DNA of 64,000 nucleotides from Bacteroidota bacterium (GCA_006218065.1 VBWE01000011.1:1-64000), one strand, 5' to 3'; counted from the first letter of the stretch, positions 1 through 9,610 are shown. A program made the numbers and translations. The notes: generated by a model not told the origin, from the sequence alone.

Positions 1-166
1 TGTGTCAAGTTCGTTCCAGCTTGTTTCCGTGGAAGAATACGAGCCGAACGAAAATCAGCAGCGCACGAAAAAAGTCACGATGCTCGTTACCTGCACGCTG
101 TTCAACGGGACGAATACGCAGTTGCTGCAGAATGCGGAAATCGTTTTTTCAGTTGCTTATCCGTAA
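1..166 (+). CDS. C-terminal end of an unidentified protein (5' truncated)
   Basis: An open frame enters from the left edge (codons from base 2) and ends with TAA at 164-166, giving the last 54 residues of a protein (ends ...EIVFSVAYP). The piece is polar with alternating hydrophobic stretches, compatible with a beta-rich fold. No family motif is visible. The next gene starts 119 bases downstream on the same strand. Function unknown. Confidence 0.5.
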   Translation, partial: VSSSFQLVSVEEYEPNENQQRTKKVTMLVTCTLFNGTNTQLLQNAEIVFSVAYP

Positions 167-285
167 ATAAAACAGGCAAAAACTGTAACAGATTTTAAAC
201 ACAGAGATCGCACCAGTCATCCCACATGGAGATCACGAGCGGGTTTTTACCTGTTTTAAAGTTGCGTATCAATAAATTTCTCCCG

Positions 286-1056
286 ATGAAAAAGAACGTT
301 CTCATTTTTTTATGCAGCGTCCAGGCAGTTTTCAGTTTTGCACAAACTGCGCCTGATTTCACCATCACCACAACCGACAGCATTACGAAAAACCTGTACG
401 ATACGCTGAATGCAGGCAAGACTGTTGTGCTCGACTTTTTTTACCCGAGCTGCCAGGGCTGCTGGTATTATTCGCCAATCATTGAACAGGCGTACCAGGC
501 GCATGGCGCGGGAACCGGCAGTGTGCAGTTCTGGGGAATCAACGGCGGGGTGCTTTCGAACGATGCGCAGATCATCGCTTACCGGCAGCAGTACGGCATT
601 ACCAATCCCTGCGCCAGCGGCCTGCAGGGGAACGGCGGTTACGTGGACAGTCTTTACCAGTCCGTGTTCGGTACGTTCGGTTACCCGGCTTACGCGGTCG
701 TTTGTCCCGACAAAAGGATTTACTGGAATGTCAACTATCCGCCGGTTGCCACAGGTTTTGATACATATATCAACGACTCGTGCGGAATTACGTCGGGTAC
801 AACCGATGTATTTTCACCCGCATCGGTCAGCGTTTTCCCGAACCCGGCGAATGACCTGCTGCATATCCGTTCCGAAAATTTCGTCATGGAGAAAACCGAG
901 CTCTTCCATTTAACCGGGCAGTTGCTTTTTTCGGAACAAACAAACGACATCGTTACCAGCCTGCGGCTTTCCGGTTATGCTCCCGGACTGTATTTTTTAA
1001 AACTGACCGGGCCCGGCGGAATAAGCTGTTTCAAAAAGATTGAAATAACCCGGTAA
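286..1056 (+). CDS. Exported thioredoxin-like protein with T9SS sorting domain
   Basis: 256 residues if started at the ATG at 286, which gives a signal peptide (MKKNVLIFLC..FSFAQ, about residues 1-20); an earlier in-frame ATG at 226 would put 20 extra residues before it. A thioredoxin-like segment follows with C56-Q-G-C59 in a FFYPSCQGCW context, so a thiol-disulfide role outside the cytoplasm is likely. The last ~80 residues (SVSVFPNPANDLLHI onward, ending in a KKIEITR-type basic end) match type A T9SS C-terminal sorting domains, implying secretion through the outer membrane. The redox partner is unknown. It is followed after 74 bases by another T9SS substrate. Confidence 0.8.
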   Translation: MKKNVLIFLCSVQAVFSFAQTAPDFTITTTDSITKNLYDTLNAGKTVVLDFFYPSCQGCWYYSPIIEQAYQAHGAGTGSVQFWGINGGVLSNDAQIIAYRQQYGITNPCASGLQGNGGYVDSLYQSVFGTFGYPAYAVVCPDKRIYWNVNYPPVATGFDTYINDSCGITSGTTDVFSPASVSVFPNPANDLLHIRSENFVMEKTELFHLTGQLLFSEQTNDIVTSLRLSGYAPGLYFLKLTGPGGISCFKKIEITR

Positions 1057-1130
1057 AAAAGCACAGCGACCCAACCAAACTCACCCGTTGCCCGTGTATG
1101 TGTTCAGAAACCAAGAAAATCGCCATACCC

Positions 1131-3170
1131 ATGAAGCCAATCAAGACTCTACTGCTCACATTAACCGCTGCTTTCCTGCTCTGCTTCACCGCAACGCAGT
1201 CGCATGCGCAGTGTCAGGCCAGCTTTACTTTTACAGTAAACGGAGCCACTGTTACTTTTGCCAACACATCGACCGGCGTTACCATGCCGACGTATTACTG
1301 GAGTTTCGGCGATAACACGAACAGTTGGGCGACCAACCCGGTACATTCGTACAATTCGCCGGGTACTTACGGAGTATGCCTGATGCTTTGGGACAGCCTG
1401 AACAATTGCCAGGGTACTTTTTGCGACACGATCGTCGTTACACAAGGCTGCGGATTAACGGCAACGACCAGTTCCACGAACGCTTCGGCCTGCAACCAGT
1501 GCGACGGACTTTCCACGGTAACCGCTGCCGGCGGAACTCCTCCTTACACATATTCCTGGTCCAACGGCAGCACGACGAACTCGGCTTCAAACCTTTGTCC
1601 CGGCGGTATTTCTGTAGTTGTTACCGATGCCAACGGATGCCAGGCGACAGCTACTTCTGCTATTTCCTGCCCTCCCGGGAACTGCCAGGCCGGTTTCTCG
1701 TTTACAGTTAACGGATCTTCCGTGACTTTTGCAAATACGTCAACAGGATCGAGCCAGCCGCTGTATATCTGGACTTTCGGAGACAATACGACTTCCATGA
1801 CAATCAACCCGTCGCACAGTTACAACAGCGCGGGTGTTTACCAGGTTTGCCTGACTATGTACGACAGTATCAGCAATTGCCAGGATACATACTGTGATAC
1901 CGTTACTGTTACTGTCGGCTGCAACCTTTCCGCTGCGGTAAGTACGACCAACGCTTCCGCCTGCAATATGTGCGACGGGATTGCCGCAATCACGGCGAGC
2001 GGAGGAACACCGCCTTATACTTACTCGAGCGGACCGAACGTTACCAATCTTTGCCCGGGCAATTATACTTCAACAATTACCGATGCCAGCGGATGCCAGG
2101 TGACCGTAGCGTATGCCATTTCCTGTCCTCCCGGAAACTGCCAGGCCAGTTTCACTTACACGATCAACGGCGGAACAGTAACCTTTGCGAATACGACGAC
2201 AGGCGTTACACTGCCGACTTATTACTGGACATTCGGCGACAACACCAGTTCGTATGCAACCAATCCTTCGCACTCATATCCCAATATCGGCTGGTACACG
2301 GTGTGTCTTACCGTTTGGGACAGCGCAAGCTGGTGCCAGAGTACCTGGTGTGATTCAATTTACATTTCGACCGGCTGCGGCATGACCACCACGATCAGTT
2401 CGGTGAACGCCTCCAACTGCAGCACCTGCGACGGAATAGCGACCCTGGTTGTATCGGGAGGAACAGCGCCTTACACGTACCTCTGGTCGAACGGAGCAAC
2501 GACAGCATCGGTAAGCAACCTTTGTCCGAACAACGTTTACACCGTTAACGTAACGGACGCAGCCGGTTGCATGGCCAGTGCAAGCGTATATATCAGCTGC
2601 ACGCAAAACACCATCTGCAGTTCCGCATTCATTATGGTACAGGATACGGCGAACCCGCTCCAGTGGTACGCTACCTCGACGGTAACCGGCATGGCACCTT
2701 ACAGTTACTTCTGGGATTTCGGCGACGGCAATTTCTCCACGCAGCCGTATCCCACGCATGTGTATGCCAGCTCCGGTTCTTACCAGGTATGTCTCACGGT
2801 GATCACCGCTGACAGTTGCACGGATACGTACTGCGATTCGTCCACCTTCCTCATGCAGGACAACCGCAGCACCACGCCCGGCATGCAGTACCTCAATGTG
2901 ATCAACCCGGCCACGGGCATCGCACAGACTGCAACACAGGTAAGCTACCTCGCCCCGAACCCGTCCAGCGAATTTATCGACCTGGTGCTTGACCGTGAAG
3001 TGAGCGGAAGCGTGCGCATCACCAACCTGCTCGGCAGCGTGGTTTACGAAAGCCGCCTCGAAGGCCGCAGCACACGCATCGACGTGAGCACATTCAACAA
3101 CGGGTATTACAATATCAGCATAAACACAGGTAAAGAAAACATCAACCGGAAGATCACGGTGATGCATTAA
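1131..3170 (+). CDS. PKD/SprB-repeat secreted adhesin-like protein with T9SS sorting domain
   Basis: 679 residues from the ATG at 1131; a start at 1098 would precede the signal peptide (MKPIKTLLLT..SHAQC) by 11 residues. After the signal, PKD domains (YYWSFGDNT.., HSYNSPGTYGVCL) starting near C28, C185, C337 and ~494 alternate with three cysteine-rich SprB-type repeats (NASACNQCDG..GGTPPYTYSWSNG..VTDANGC). The repeats are also visible in DNA with unit starts at 1212, 1683 and 2139. Residues ~605-679 form a T9SS sorting domain (YLAPNPSSEFIDLVL). In this phylum such proteins act in surface adhesion or gliding; that role here is inferred from domain content only. Confidence 0.85.
   Translation: MKPIKTLLLTLTAAFLLCFTATQSHAQCQASFTFTVNGATVTFANTSTGVTMPTYYWSFGDNTNSWATNPVHSYNSPGTYGVCLMLWDSLNNCQGTFCDTIVVTQGCGLTATTSSTNASACNQCDGLSTVTAAGGTPPYTYSWSNGSTTNSASNLCPGGISVVVTDANGCQATATSAISCPPGNCQAGFSFTVNGSSVTFANTSTGSSQPLYIWTFGDNTTSMTINPSHSYNSAGVYQVCLTMYDSISNCQDTYCDTVTVTVGCNLSAAVSTTNASACNMCDGIAAITASGGTPPYTYSSGPNVTNLCPGNYTSTITDASGCQVTVAYAISCPPGNCQASFTYTINGGTVTFANTTTGVTLPTYYWTFGDNTSSYATNPSHSYPNIGWYTVCLTVWDSASWCQSTWCDSIYISTGCGMTTTISSVNASNCSTCDGIATLVVSGGTAPYTYLWSNGATTASVSNLCPNNVYTVNVTDAAGCMASASVYISCTQNTICSSAFIMVQDTANPLQWYATSTVTGMAPYSYFWDFGDGNFSTQPYPTHVYASSGSYQVCLTVITADSCTDTYCDSSTFLMQDNRSTTPGMQYLNVINPATGIAQTATQVSYLAPNPSSEFIDLVLDREVSGSVRITNLLGSVVYESRLEGRSTRIDVSTFNNGYYNISINTGKENINRKITVMH
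1212..2600 (+). repeat. In-gene tandem PKD+SprB repeat units
   Basis: Three consecutive units begin with the same tgYcaggcc motif at 1212, 1683 and 2139 (periods 471 and 456 bases). Each encodes one PKD domain plus one SprB-like domain. Copies are clearly diverged, so this is an old duplication, yet it remains a possible site of recombination or assembly collapse. Confidence 0.8.
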
Positions 3171-3229
3171 GAAGCAGAAGTTTGGTCTGTTATCATTTAC
3201 GCGATTTGGGAGAAACGTGTAAATGCCAA

Positions 3230-3260
3230 GCCCCGGGGAGTGTGTGCCCGGGGCTTTTTT
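3230..3260 (+). terminator. Rho-independent terminator after the PKD gene
   Basis: GCCCCGGG (3230-3237) pairs with CCCGGGGC (3247-3254) around a 9-nt loop, followed by six T (3255-3260). It sits 60 bases past the stop codon at 3170. Confidence 0.85.
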
Positions 3261-3394
3261 GTGACTTTATTTTTGTGCGTCTTTACTTCTGTGCGGGAAT
3301 GAATGTTAAATATCGAACTCAAAATGTCGAATGCCGAAGTAACTATCCTGCAGAAAATTTACCTCAGCATACCGAATGATTGATCTGGGACTCA

Positions 3395-4840
3395 CTACTT
3401 GCTGACACAAATTTTTCCTGAAAATACAGCCTGATCACTATATACCTTAAAATAATAGAACCCCGCCGGTAATGGCCGGCAATCCATTTCAATATCCAGT
3501 TTTCCATCGCTCCACTGCACGGATTGAATACCAGCATCCATGCACTTGCCATCAGGCGTAAATAAAATCAGTTCGGGCGAACAATTCGTTTTATTCATGG
3601 GGATTTGAATGTGTGCTACATCAGACGATGGTTGCGGAAAAACGAAAGGTGCGCCGGTAATTTTTTCGGCTGCAGACAAACCTACCGGTACCGGGTACAC
3701 ACAGGCCGACCCGTCGATCTTCACGAAATATCCGTCAACCGGCAGGCTGCTGAAAAGCCCGCTGTAACCGGCGAATGCGAATCCTCCTTCATTATTCTCC
3801 ATAACCGCTCCGGCCCAGCGACACGAATTCGCCCAGGAAACCGTATTGGTCCAGAGCGAATCGCCATTCAGGTCGACTTTAAGCATCAGCAAACCTTTCC
3901 CGCAGGAAGACGAAGACACGCCCGAGGTGGATGCAGCAAAAAGCAGGCAGGTATCTGAAGTAACGATCATATCTACCGCATCCTGCTGCGCAGAGAGCAA
4001 AAAAGTCTTTTGCCAAACAAGGCCGCCGTTTTTGTTTACGCGCAACCAATAAAGATCACGGGTACTACCGGACCCGATATGTCCGAAAACCACATAACTG
4101 CTGTCGGGAAGTTGGCGGAGCGCAACAGGAACGTCGGGCAAACTATAAGCCCAACTTAAGCTGCTTAACGAGCCGACATACGTTCTGATTAACTCTTTTT
4201 GTATGTTCGACACTTTGAGATACGCGAAGGCACCTTCCCTTGTCCTGATCATTGCGGTGCAGGAGTCCTGAACTCCGCTCGAAAAAAAATAGCTCGAACC
4301 GACACTGTTTCCTGAACTGTCCGTTTTCTGAACAAAAATATTGACCACCGAAGAACCGTTCTGGTCATAACCGGCCAGGTAATAAGTCGAATCGTTGACC
4401 TGAACGAGATCTTTTGCGTAACAATTGCTGCCGCTGGTTGTACCGACATGGTATCGCTTATCAAACAAAACCGTACCGGCTGTATCCAGTTTTATGAGAT
4501 GCATACGCCAGTAGCTGGTATCTTTAACGCTTCCGCAAAGCAGGAGCTGGTTAGATGGCATAAGCAGCAAAGCCGCTGCAACCGAAGGGCCGGCCGCAGG
4601 ATAATTTTTTCGCCAGAGCATACGTCCGCAGGGATCGGTTTTGATCAGCAGCTTTTCTTCCACGCCGCTCCCGTTGCGATAGTCGCCGGCTATTATGTAT
4701 GTGCTATCCGGCAATTGAACTATTCCGCAGGTGCGCAAAAAGTACGCATTTCCCGGGTAAAGATATTGTGAGGTAACCTGCTGTGCCTGCATCCCGGAAC
4801 AATAGCAAAGGAGCAACAGCATCTGGAAATGAAAACGCAT
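3395..4840 (-). CDS. Exported beta-propeller-like protein with T9SS sorting domain
   Basis: 481 residues with an N-terminal signal peptide (MRFHFQMLLLLCYCSGMQAQ). The body consists of repeated blocks of the type LPDSTYIIAGDY..IKTDPCGRMLWRKNY and KLDTAGTVLFDKRYH, the kind of repeat seen in delta-60/Kelch-like beta-propellers of Bacteroidota. The C-terminal ~85 residues (FVFPQPSSDVAHIQI .. PLPAGFYYFKVYSD..GKICVSK) fit a T9SS sorting domain. It converges with the PKD gene. No catalytic motif is seen, so a structural or binding role outside the cell is the most that can be inferred. Confidence 0.75.
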   Translation of the reverse strand: MRFHFQMLLLLCYCSGMQAQQVTSQYLYPGNAYFLRTCGIVQLPDSTYIIAGDYRNGSGVEEKLLIKTDPCGRMLWRKNYPAAGPSVAAALLLMPSNQLLLCGSVKDTSYWRMHLIKLDTAGTVLFDKRYHVGTTSGSNCYAKDLVQVNDSTYYLAGYDQNGSSVVNIFVQKTDSSGNSVGSSYFFSSGVQDSCTAMIRTREGAFAYLKVSNIQKELIRTYVGSLSSLSWAYSLPDVPVALRQLPDSSYVVFGHIGSGSTRDLYWLRVNKNGGLVWQKTFLLSAQQDAVDMIVTSDTCLLFAASTSGVSSSSCGKGLLMLKVDLNGDSLWTNTVSWANSCRWAGAVMENNEGGFAFAGYSGLFSSLPVDGYFVKIDGSACVYPVPVGLSAAEKITGAPFVFPQPSSDVAHIQIPMNKTNCSPELILFTPDGKCMDAGIQSVQWSDGKLDIEMDCRPLPAGFYYFKVYSDQAVFSGKICVSK

Positions 4841-4895
4841 AGAAATCGTTTTTTAGGAGGGGATGCTGTCGTAAGATAGCAAATTCACGGCAGAA

Positions 4896-6791
4896 TTACA
4901 TCACCGCCCCTTTCACAATCTCCTCCACCACCGCAGGGTCAAGTAACGTGGAGATATCGCCGAGGCTGGATGTTTCTCCTTCGGCGATCTTGCGTAAAAT
5001 ACGCCGCATGATTTTTCCCGAACGCGTTTTCGGAAGACCGGTAACGATCTGGATTTTGTCCGGCTTCGCAATCGGGCCCATGTATTTATTCACCGTATCG
5101 ATAATTTCTTTTTTCAGCGACTCCACATCTTTCCGGCCGTTTTCATCAATGCAGAACGCGTAAATGCCCCAGCCTTTGATATCGTGCGGAAAAGCGACGA
5201 CCGCGCTCTCCACGATATCCGGGTGCTCGTTGATCGCGTTTTCGATCTCCGCGGTTCCCAGCAGGTGACCGGATACTTTGATCACATCGTCCACGCGCCC
5301 GGTGATACGATAGTATCCGTCTTCGTCCCGGCGGCAGCCGTCGCCAGTGAAGTAAAGATTTTTATACGTTTCGAAATACGTCGCGCGGCAGCGTTCGTGG
5401 TTGCCGTACGTGGTACGGATTATGCCGGGCCAGGGAAAACGGATGCATAAACGTCCTTCCACGCCATTGCCTTGCAATTCATTTCCGGCTTCGTCAACCA
5501 GGACAGGTTGAACACCCGGCAGCGGCCATGTGGCGAAACCGGGTTTTGTTTTGGTAATGCCGGCCAGCGGCGAAATCAGGATTCCGCCCGTTTCCGTTTG
5601 CCACCAGGTATCCACGATCGGGCATTTTTCTTTGCCGATATTTTTATGATACCATTCCCAGGCTTCCGCGTTGATCGGCTCGCCCACTGTTCCGAGCACA
5701 CGAAGCGAATCCAGTTTGTACGGTTTTACAAAATCAAGTCCCATCGCTTCGAGGGAACGGATCGCGGTGGGTGCGGTGTAAAAAATATTCACCTTGTGCT
5801 TGTCAATCACATGCCAGAAACGCCCAGCATCCGGGAAAGTCGGGATACCTTCGAACATCACCGTGGTGGCTCCTGCGAGCAAAGGACCGTACACCAGGTA
5901 CGAATGCCCGGTAACCCAGCCGACATCGGCGGTACACCAGAACACGTCCCCGGGATTATACTGAAACACATTTTCGAATGTATATTTTACGTACACCATG
6001 TACCCGCCGCAGGTATGCACCACGCCTTTGGGTTTGCCGGTCGAGCCGGAAGTGTAGAGAATAAACAGCATGTCTTCGCTGTCCATTTCTTCGGCCGGGC
6101 AATCGGCAGAAACGGTTTTTATTTCTTCGCTCCACCAGAGGTCGCGTCCTTCAACCATGTTCACGGCAACCCCGGTACGTTTTGCGACAAGCACTTTAGT
6201 TACAGACGGACAGGTTTTCAGCGCTTCATCCACGACTGATTTCAGCGGAATATCTTTCGCTCCGCGGAAACCGCCATCGGCAGTAACCACGATCCTGCAA
6301 TCCGCATCGTGAACCCGGTCGGCCAGCGAACTAAACGAAAATCCGCCGAAAACAACGGAATGGATCGCGCCGATACGTGCGCAGGCCAGCACAGCAACCG
6401 CGAGTTCGGGTATCATCGGCATATAGATGCATACCCGGTCGCCTTTTTTCGCGCCGTGTTTTTTCAATACGTTGGCAAAGCGGCAGACTTCCGCATGAAG
6501 TTCTTTGTACGAAATTTTTCTGCCGGCTTCATCCGGGCTGTTCGGCTCCCAGATCATCGCGGTTTGATCGCCGCGTTCCGCCAAATGCCGGTCGAGGCAA
6601 TTTTCCGTAATGTTCAGTTTTCCGCCGATAAACCATTTTACATCCGGGCCGGTGAAATTCCATTCGAGCACTTTATTCCATTTTTTCCGCCAGGTAAATT
6701 CAGCGGCTTGCTCTGCCCAGAAAATCTCGGGCTGCTCTATGCTTTTCCGGTATTCGGCATGATATTGCTCCAGGCTGGTGATGCGTGACAT
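4896..6791 (-). CDS. acs: Acetyl-CoA synthetase (AMP-forming)
   Basis: 631 residues from the ATG at 6791 (MSRITSLEQYHAEY); the frame is open to 6839 but those 16 residues are not conserved-looking. It activates acetate to acetyl-CoA via acetyl-AMP. Visible motifs: the P-loop-like YTSGSTGKPKGVVHT, the adenylation core GEPINAEAWEWYHKNIG, the hinge TGDGCRRDEDGYYRITGRVDDVIKVS (split here by its context), and the C-terminal KTRSGKIMRRILRKI, whose lysine is the acyl-adenylate catalytic residue regulated by acetylation in characterised Acs. Length matches the family (~630-650). It stands alone between an exported protein and the cold-shock gene. Confidence 0.95.
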   Translation of the reverse strand: MSRITSLEQYHAEYRKSIEQPEIFWAEQAAEFTWRKKWNKVLEWNFTGPDVKWFIGGKLNITENCLDRHLAERGDQTAMIWEPNSPDEAGRKISYKELHAEVCRFANVLKKHGAKKGDRVCIYMPMIPELAVAVLACARIGAIHSVVFGGFSFSSLADRVHDADCRIVVTADGGFRGAKDIPLKSVVDEALKTCPSVTKVLVAKRTGVAVNMVEGRDLWWSEEIKTVSADCPAEEMDSEDMLFILYTSGSTGKPKGVVHTCGGYMVYVKYTFENVFQYNPGDVFWCTADVGWVTGHSYLVYGPLLAGATTVMFEGIPTFPDAGRFWHVIDKHKVNIFYTAPTAIRSLEAMGLDFVKPYKLDSLRVLGTVGEPINAEAWEWYHKNIGKEKCPIVDTWWQTETGGILISPLAGITKTKPGFATWPLPGVQPVLVDEAGNELQGNGVEGRLCIRFPWPGIIRTTYGNHERCRATYFETYKNLYFTGDGCRRDEDGYYRITGRVDDVIKVSGHLLGTAEIENAINEHPDIVESAVVAFPHDIKGWGIYAFCIDENGRKDVESLKKEIIDTVNKYMGPIAKPDKIQIVTGLPKTRSGKIMRRILRKIAEGETSSLGDISTLLDPAVVEEIVKGAVM

Positions 6792-7007
6792 ATTATTTCT
6801 TTTTTTGAATCTGTTCCCCTTTTCGTACAGGAAACCCAATTTTAGCCATTTTCAAAGGATGCGCAAAAACGCAGCGCAGCCGGCTCTCCGCTTTTACCGG
6901 TCAAAAGCCGGTTTACCGGGTATGCAGACCGGGCTATAATCTTCCGTATAATGCTGTTCTTTAACCCTTTCCGGCTCAAAAACCGGGATAAATAAAAAAT
7001 ATTTTTT

Positions 7008-7015
7008 TAACTTTG
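7008..7015 (+). promoter_or_regulatory. -7 promoter element of the cold-shock gene
   Basis: TAACTTTG matches the Bacteroidota sigma-A -7 consensus TAnnTTTG. It lies 38 bases before the ATG at 7054, leaving an untranslated leader of roughly 30 nt. A clear -33 TTG box at the expected distance was not found. Confidence 0.6.
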
Positions 7016-7053
7016 GTATAATTCATTTATTACTCACAATCAAGTTCTTTTCC

Positions 7054-7248
7054 ATGAAAACAGGAGTTATTAAATTCTTTAATGCGACCAAAGGATATGG
7101 TTTTATTAAAGACGACAGCACCGGCAGCGAAATATTCGTGCACATTACAGGCCTGATCGATCAACCGGTCAACCAGGGTGATAAAGTGTCATACGATGTC
7201 AGCGAAGGCCGTAAAGGCGCGAATGCAATCAACGTCAAAAAAATATAA
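7054..7248 (+). CDS. Cold-shock domain protein
   Basis: 64 residues forming a single cold-shock domain: MKTGVIKFFNATKGYGFI carries RNP1 (KGYGFI) and EIFVHI is RNP2. It binds single-stranded RNA/DNA and probably acts as an RNA chaperone. Length equals the CspA family. It is monocistronic, with its own promoter and terminator. Whether it is cold-induced or constitutive cannot be read from sequence. Confidence 0.95.
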   Translation: MKTGVIKFFNATKGYGFIKDDSTGSEIFVHITGLIDQPVNQGDKVSYDVSEGRKGANAINVKKI

Positions 7249-7270
7249 TTGACTCACCGCATTCTCCCGA

Positions 7271-7302
7271 ATCCCCTCCGAACCAATCGGGGGGGATTTT
7301 TG
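7271..7302 (+). terminator. Rho-independent terminator after the cold-shock gene
   Basis: ATCCCC-TCCG (7271-7280) pairs with CGGGGGGGAT (7288-7297) around AACCAAT, then a short T-rich tail (TTTTGTTT). It lies 22 bases past the stop codon. Confidence 0.75.
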
Positions 7303-7324
7303 TTTAGATGCTGTTGGAATGCGG

Positions 7325-7332
7325 TATCTTTG
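7325..7332 (+). promoter_or_regulatory. -7 element abutting the RND exporter gene
   Basis: TATCTTTG fits TAnnTTTG and ends 10 bases before the GTG start at 7343. Transcription would begin only a few bases before the start codon, suggesting a leaderless or nearly leaderless mRNA for the 7343-15033 run. Confidence 0.55.
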
Positions 7333-7342
7333 AAACGCTTTT

Positions 7343-9610
7343 GTGAACTTCCTTCGTAAAAATTTCAGGATTATCAGCCTGGTGACTTTGCTCTTTGTTG
7401 GCATCATCACCGTATTCTCTTTCTCTTCGGCCCGTCACCTGAAGTTCGATTATGATTTCGAAAGTTTTTTTCCTTCGGGCGATCCGGAACTGGAGATTTA
7501 CCAGGATTTCAGGAAAACATTTGAGTACGACAACGAGTTTGTTCTCCTGGCTTTCGAAAATAAAAAAGGGATTTTTCAAAAAGATTTCCTGGAAAAAGTA
7601 CAGGGATTTGCGGATTCGCTCCGCCAGGCCCGGAATGTAACGTCGGTTATTGCTCCCACCGATCTCGAATACGCCGTGGTCGGTCCGCTCGGCCCGGTCA
7701 AACTGCCTTACCTCCATATTGATGAACCGGAACAATACGCAACCGATTCTGCGCGGATTTATAAAAGCGAAGAACTGGTCGGATCATTTTTTTCTACCGA
7801 TGCCCGTTCGCTTTGCCTGTACATCAAAACCACCGAGGGCATCGCCAAACTTCCTTCCGATACGCTGCTCGGCTTGATGAACGGGATGATCGAAACGTCC
7901 GGCTTCGACGGGTACCACATGGCGGGAAAAATCAACGGGCAGAAAGTGTACCTCGACAGGCTGCAGAATGAGTTCGTGGTGTTTTTCATCAGTTCTTTTT
8001 TTCTCATCATGCTTTTCCTGCTCATCTCTTTCCGTTCGGCCTGGGGCGTTTGGGTGCCCATCGTCATCGTGCTGCTGGCGATCCTCTGGACGATGGGCCT
8101 GATGCAGGTTACGGGCAAAGCGCTCGACATCATGACCGTGTTGCTTCCCACCATGATGTTCGTGGTAGGCATGAGCGATACGGTGCATATCATGAGCAAA
8201 TACCTGGAAGAAATGCGCGCCGGCCGCGACCGTTTTACCGCGCTGGTGAATACGATCCGCGAAGCGGGTTTTCCGACTTTCCTCACGCTCATCACCACCT
8301 CGCTCGGTTTTCTCACGCTGCTGTATTCCACCATTAAACCGATCCGCGATTTCGGCATTTATACTTCGCTGGGCGTATTCATCGCGTTCATCCTCTCCTA
8401 CTCGCTCATGCCGGTCATCCTGAATTCGATCCGCGAACCGAACCTGCGGCGTGAATCGAAATCTTCGCAGTTCTGGGAAAAGCGCCTGCACCGCCTGCTG
8501 GGCTGGATCTTCCGGAACGCGAAAGCCATCATGATCGCCGTCGTTCTTTTCATCGGCATTTCCATTTTCGGGATCACCCGGATCGAACTGAACAATTACC
8601 TGATCGAAGGACTGACGCGCGGAGACGAACTGCGGGAGAATTTTACTTTTTTCGAAACGTATTATTCCGGCGTACGTCCGTTCGAAATGATCGTCGAGCC
8701 GCGCGATTCCACGCACAGCCTGCTCGGTCCCGAAGAACTGCGCGCGACGGACCGGCTTGAACAGTACCTGCAGACCGAATACGGCGTCGGTTTTATTTTC
8801 TCCCCGGCCACGCTGGTCAAAGGCGCGAACAAAGCACTCAACGGCGGCGACCCGGCATTTTACAAGGTCCCGGAAACGGATTCGGCCATCACCGAAGCGG
8901 TCGATCAGCTCGCGCAATTCAAAAAACGGAAAGAAATAAAAGTCTTCCTGGCGAAAAATGAAAAACGCGGCCGCCTCTCCGGTAAAATGCACGATGTAGG
9001 CAGTAAAGTGATCCGCGAATTAAATGTCGGGCTTGAAAAATTTCTCGCCGGCCCGGATATGAAAGCGCTCAAATGCACGATGACCGGGGGCGCGATGCTG
9101 CTGGATAAAGACAACGTGTACCTGGTGAACAATATGCTGTCCGGCCTTGCGCTTTCCATACTGGTCGTGGCACTGATCATCGCGCTGATCCACCGCTCGC
9201 TGGCCATGACCGTGATCGCGATCATCCCGAACGTGGTGCCGATCCTGCTCATCGGCGGACTGATGGGCTATTTCGGCATTGACCTGAAATCGTCCACCTC
9301 CATCATTTTCTCCATCGCTTTCGGGATTGCCACGGACGATACGATTCATTTTCTTGCCCGGCTGAAAATCGAAATGAACAAGGGGAAATCCGTGATCTAC
9401 GCGGTTAAACGGACTTTTATTTCCACCGGCAAAGCGGTTATCGTGACTTCGCTTATTCTTTCGGCAGGTTTTCTCACGCTGATTTTTTCGGGATTTGAAA
9501 GCACCTTCTATTTCGGCGTACTGGTAAGCATCACGCTGTTCATCGCTGTGCTCACCGACCTGCTGCTTTTCCCGATCCTGGTCGTGTGGCTGCTGAAAAA
9601 GAAAAAGTAA
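7343..9610 (+). CDS. RND/MMPL-superfamily transporter (predicted exporter)
   Basis: 755 residues, GTG start just after a TATCTTTG promoter. Topology is the duplicated RND/MMPL plan: one N-terminal membrane helix (residues ~8-27), a periplasmic domain, five membrane helices, then the same again. The transmembrane carboxylate motifs typical of proton-driven RND pumps appear in both halves (VVGMSDTVHIMSKY; AFGIATDDTIHFLARL). The family includes SSD-containing lipid and hopanoid exporters (HpnN-like), so a lipidic or envelope substrate is plausible but not shown. Only 10 bases separate it from the downstream methyltransferase, so it probably belongs to that transcription unit. Confidence 0.85.
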   Translation: MNFLRKNFRIISLVTLLFVGIITVFSFSSARHLKFDYDFESFFPSGDPELEIYQDFRKTFEYDNEFVLLAFENKKGIFQKDFLEKVQGFADSLRQARNVTSVIAPTDLEYAVVGPLGPVKLPYLHIDEPEQYATDSARIYKSEELVGSFFSTDARSLCLYIKTTEGIAKLPSDTLLGLMNGMIETSGFDGYHMAGKINGQKVYLDRLQNEFVVFFISSFFLIMLFLLISFRSAWGVWVPIVIVLLAILWTMGLMQVTGKALDIMTVLLPTMMFVVGMSDTVHIMSKYLEEMRAGRDRFTALVNTIREAGFPTFLTLITTSLGFLTLLYSTIKPIRDFGIYTSLGVFIAFILSYSLMPVILNSIREPNLRRESKSSQFWEKRLHRLLGWIFRNAKAIMIAVVLFIGISIFGITRIELNNYLIEGLTRGDELRENFTFFETYYSGVRPFEMIVEPRDSTHSLLGPEELRATDRLEQYLQTEYGVGFIFSPATLVKGANKALNGGDPAFYKVPETDSAITEAVDQLAQFKKRKEIKVFLAKNEKRGRLSGKMHDVGSKVIRELNVGLEKFLAGPDMKALKCTMTGGAMLLDKDNVYLVNNMLSGLALSILVVALIIALIHRSLAMTVIAIIPNVVPILLIGGLMGYFGIDLKSSTSIIFSIAFGIATDDTIHFLARLKIEMNKGKSVIYAVKRTFISTGKAVIVTSLILSAGFLTLIFSGFESTFYFGVLVSITLFIAVLTDLLLFPILVVWLLKKKK

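Noticed and set aside
1212-2600. PKD repeats as a CRISPR or satellite array
   Set aside because: Units of ~460 bases are in frame and encode protein domains.
2355-3167. 270-codon minus-strand frame over the PKD gene
   Set aside because: Antisense shadow of the repeat-containing gene; translation is dominated by Arg/Val/His/Cys and shows no domain.
5472-6239. 255-codon plus-strand frame within the acetyl-CoA synthetase gene
   Set aside because: Antisense to acs, whose motifs are all present; no independent evidence.
7784-8992. 402-codon minus-strand frame within the RND exporter gene
   Set aside because: Low-complexity Arg/Asp/His-rich translation, no family motif, antisense to a gene with clear membrane helices and RND motifs.
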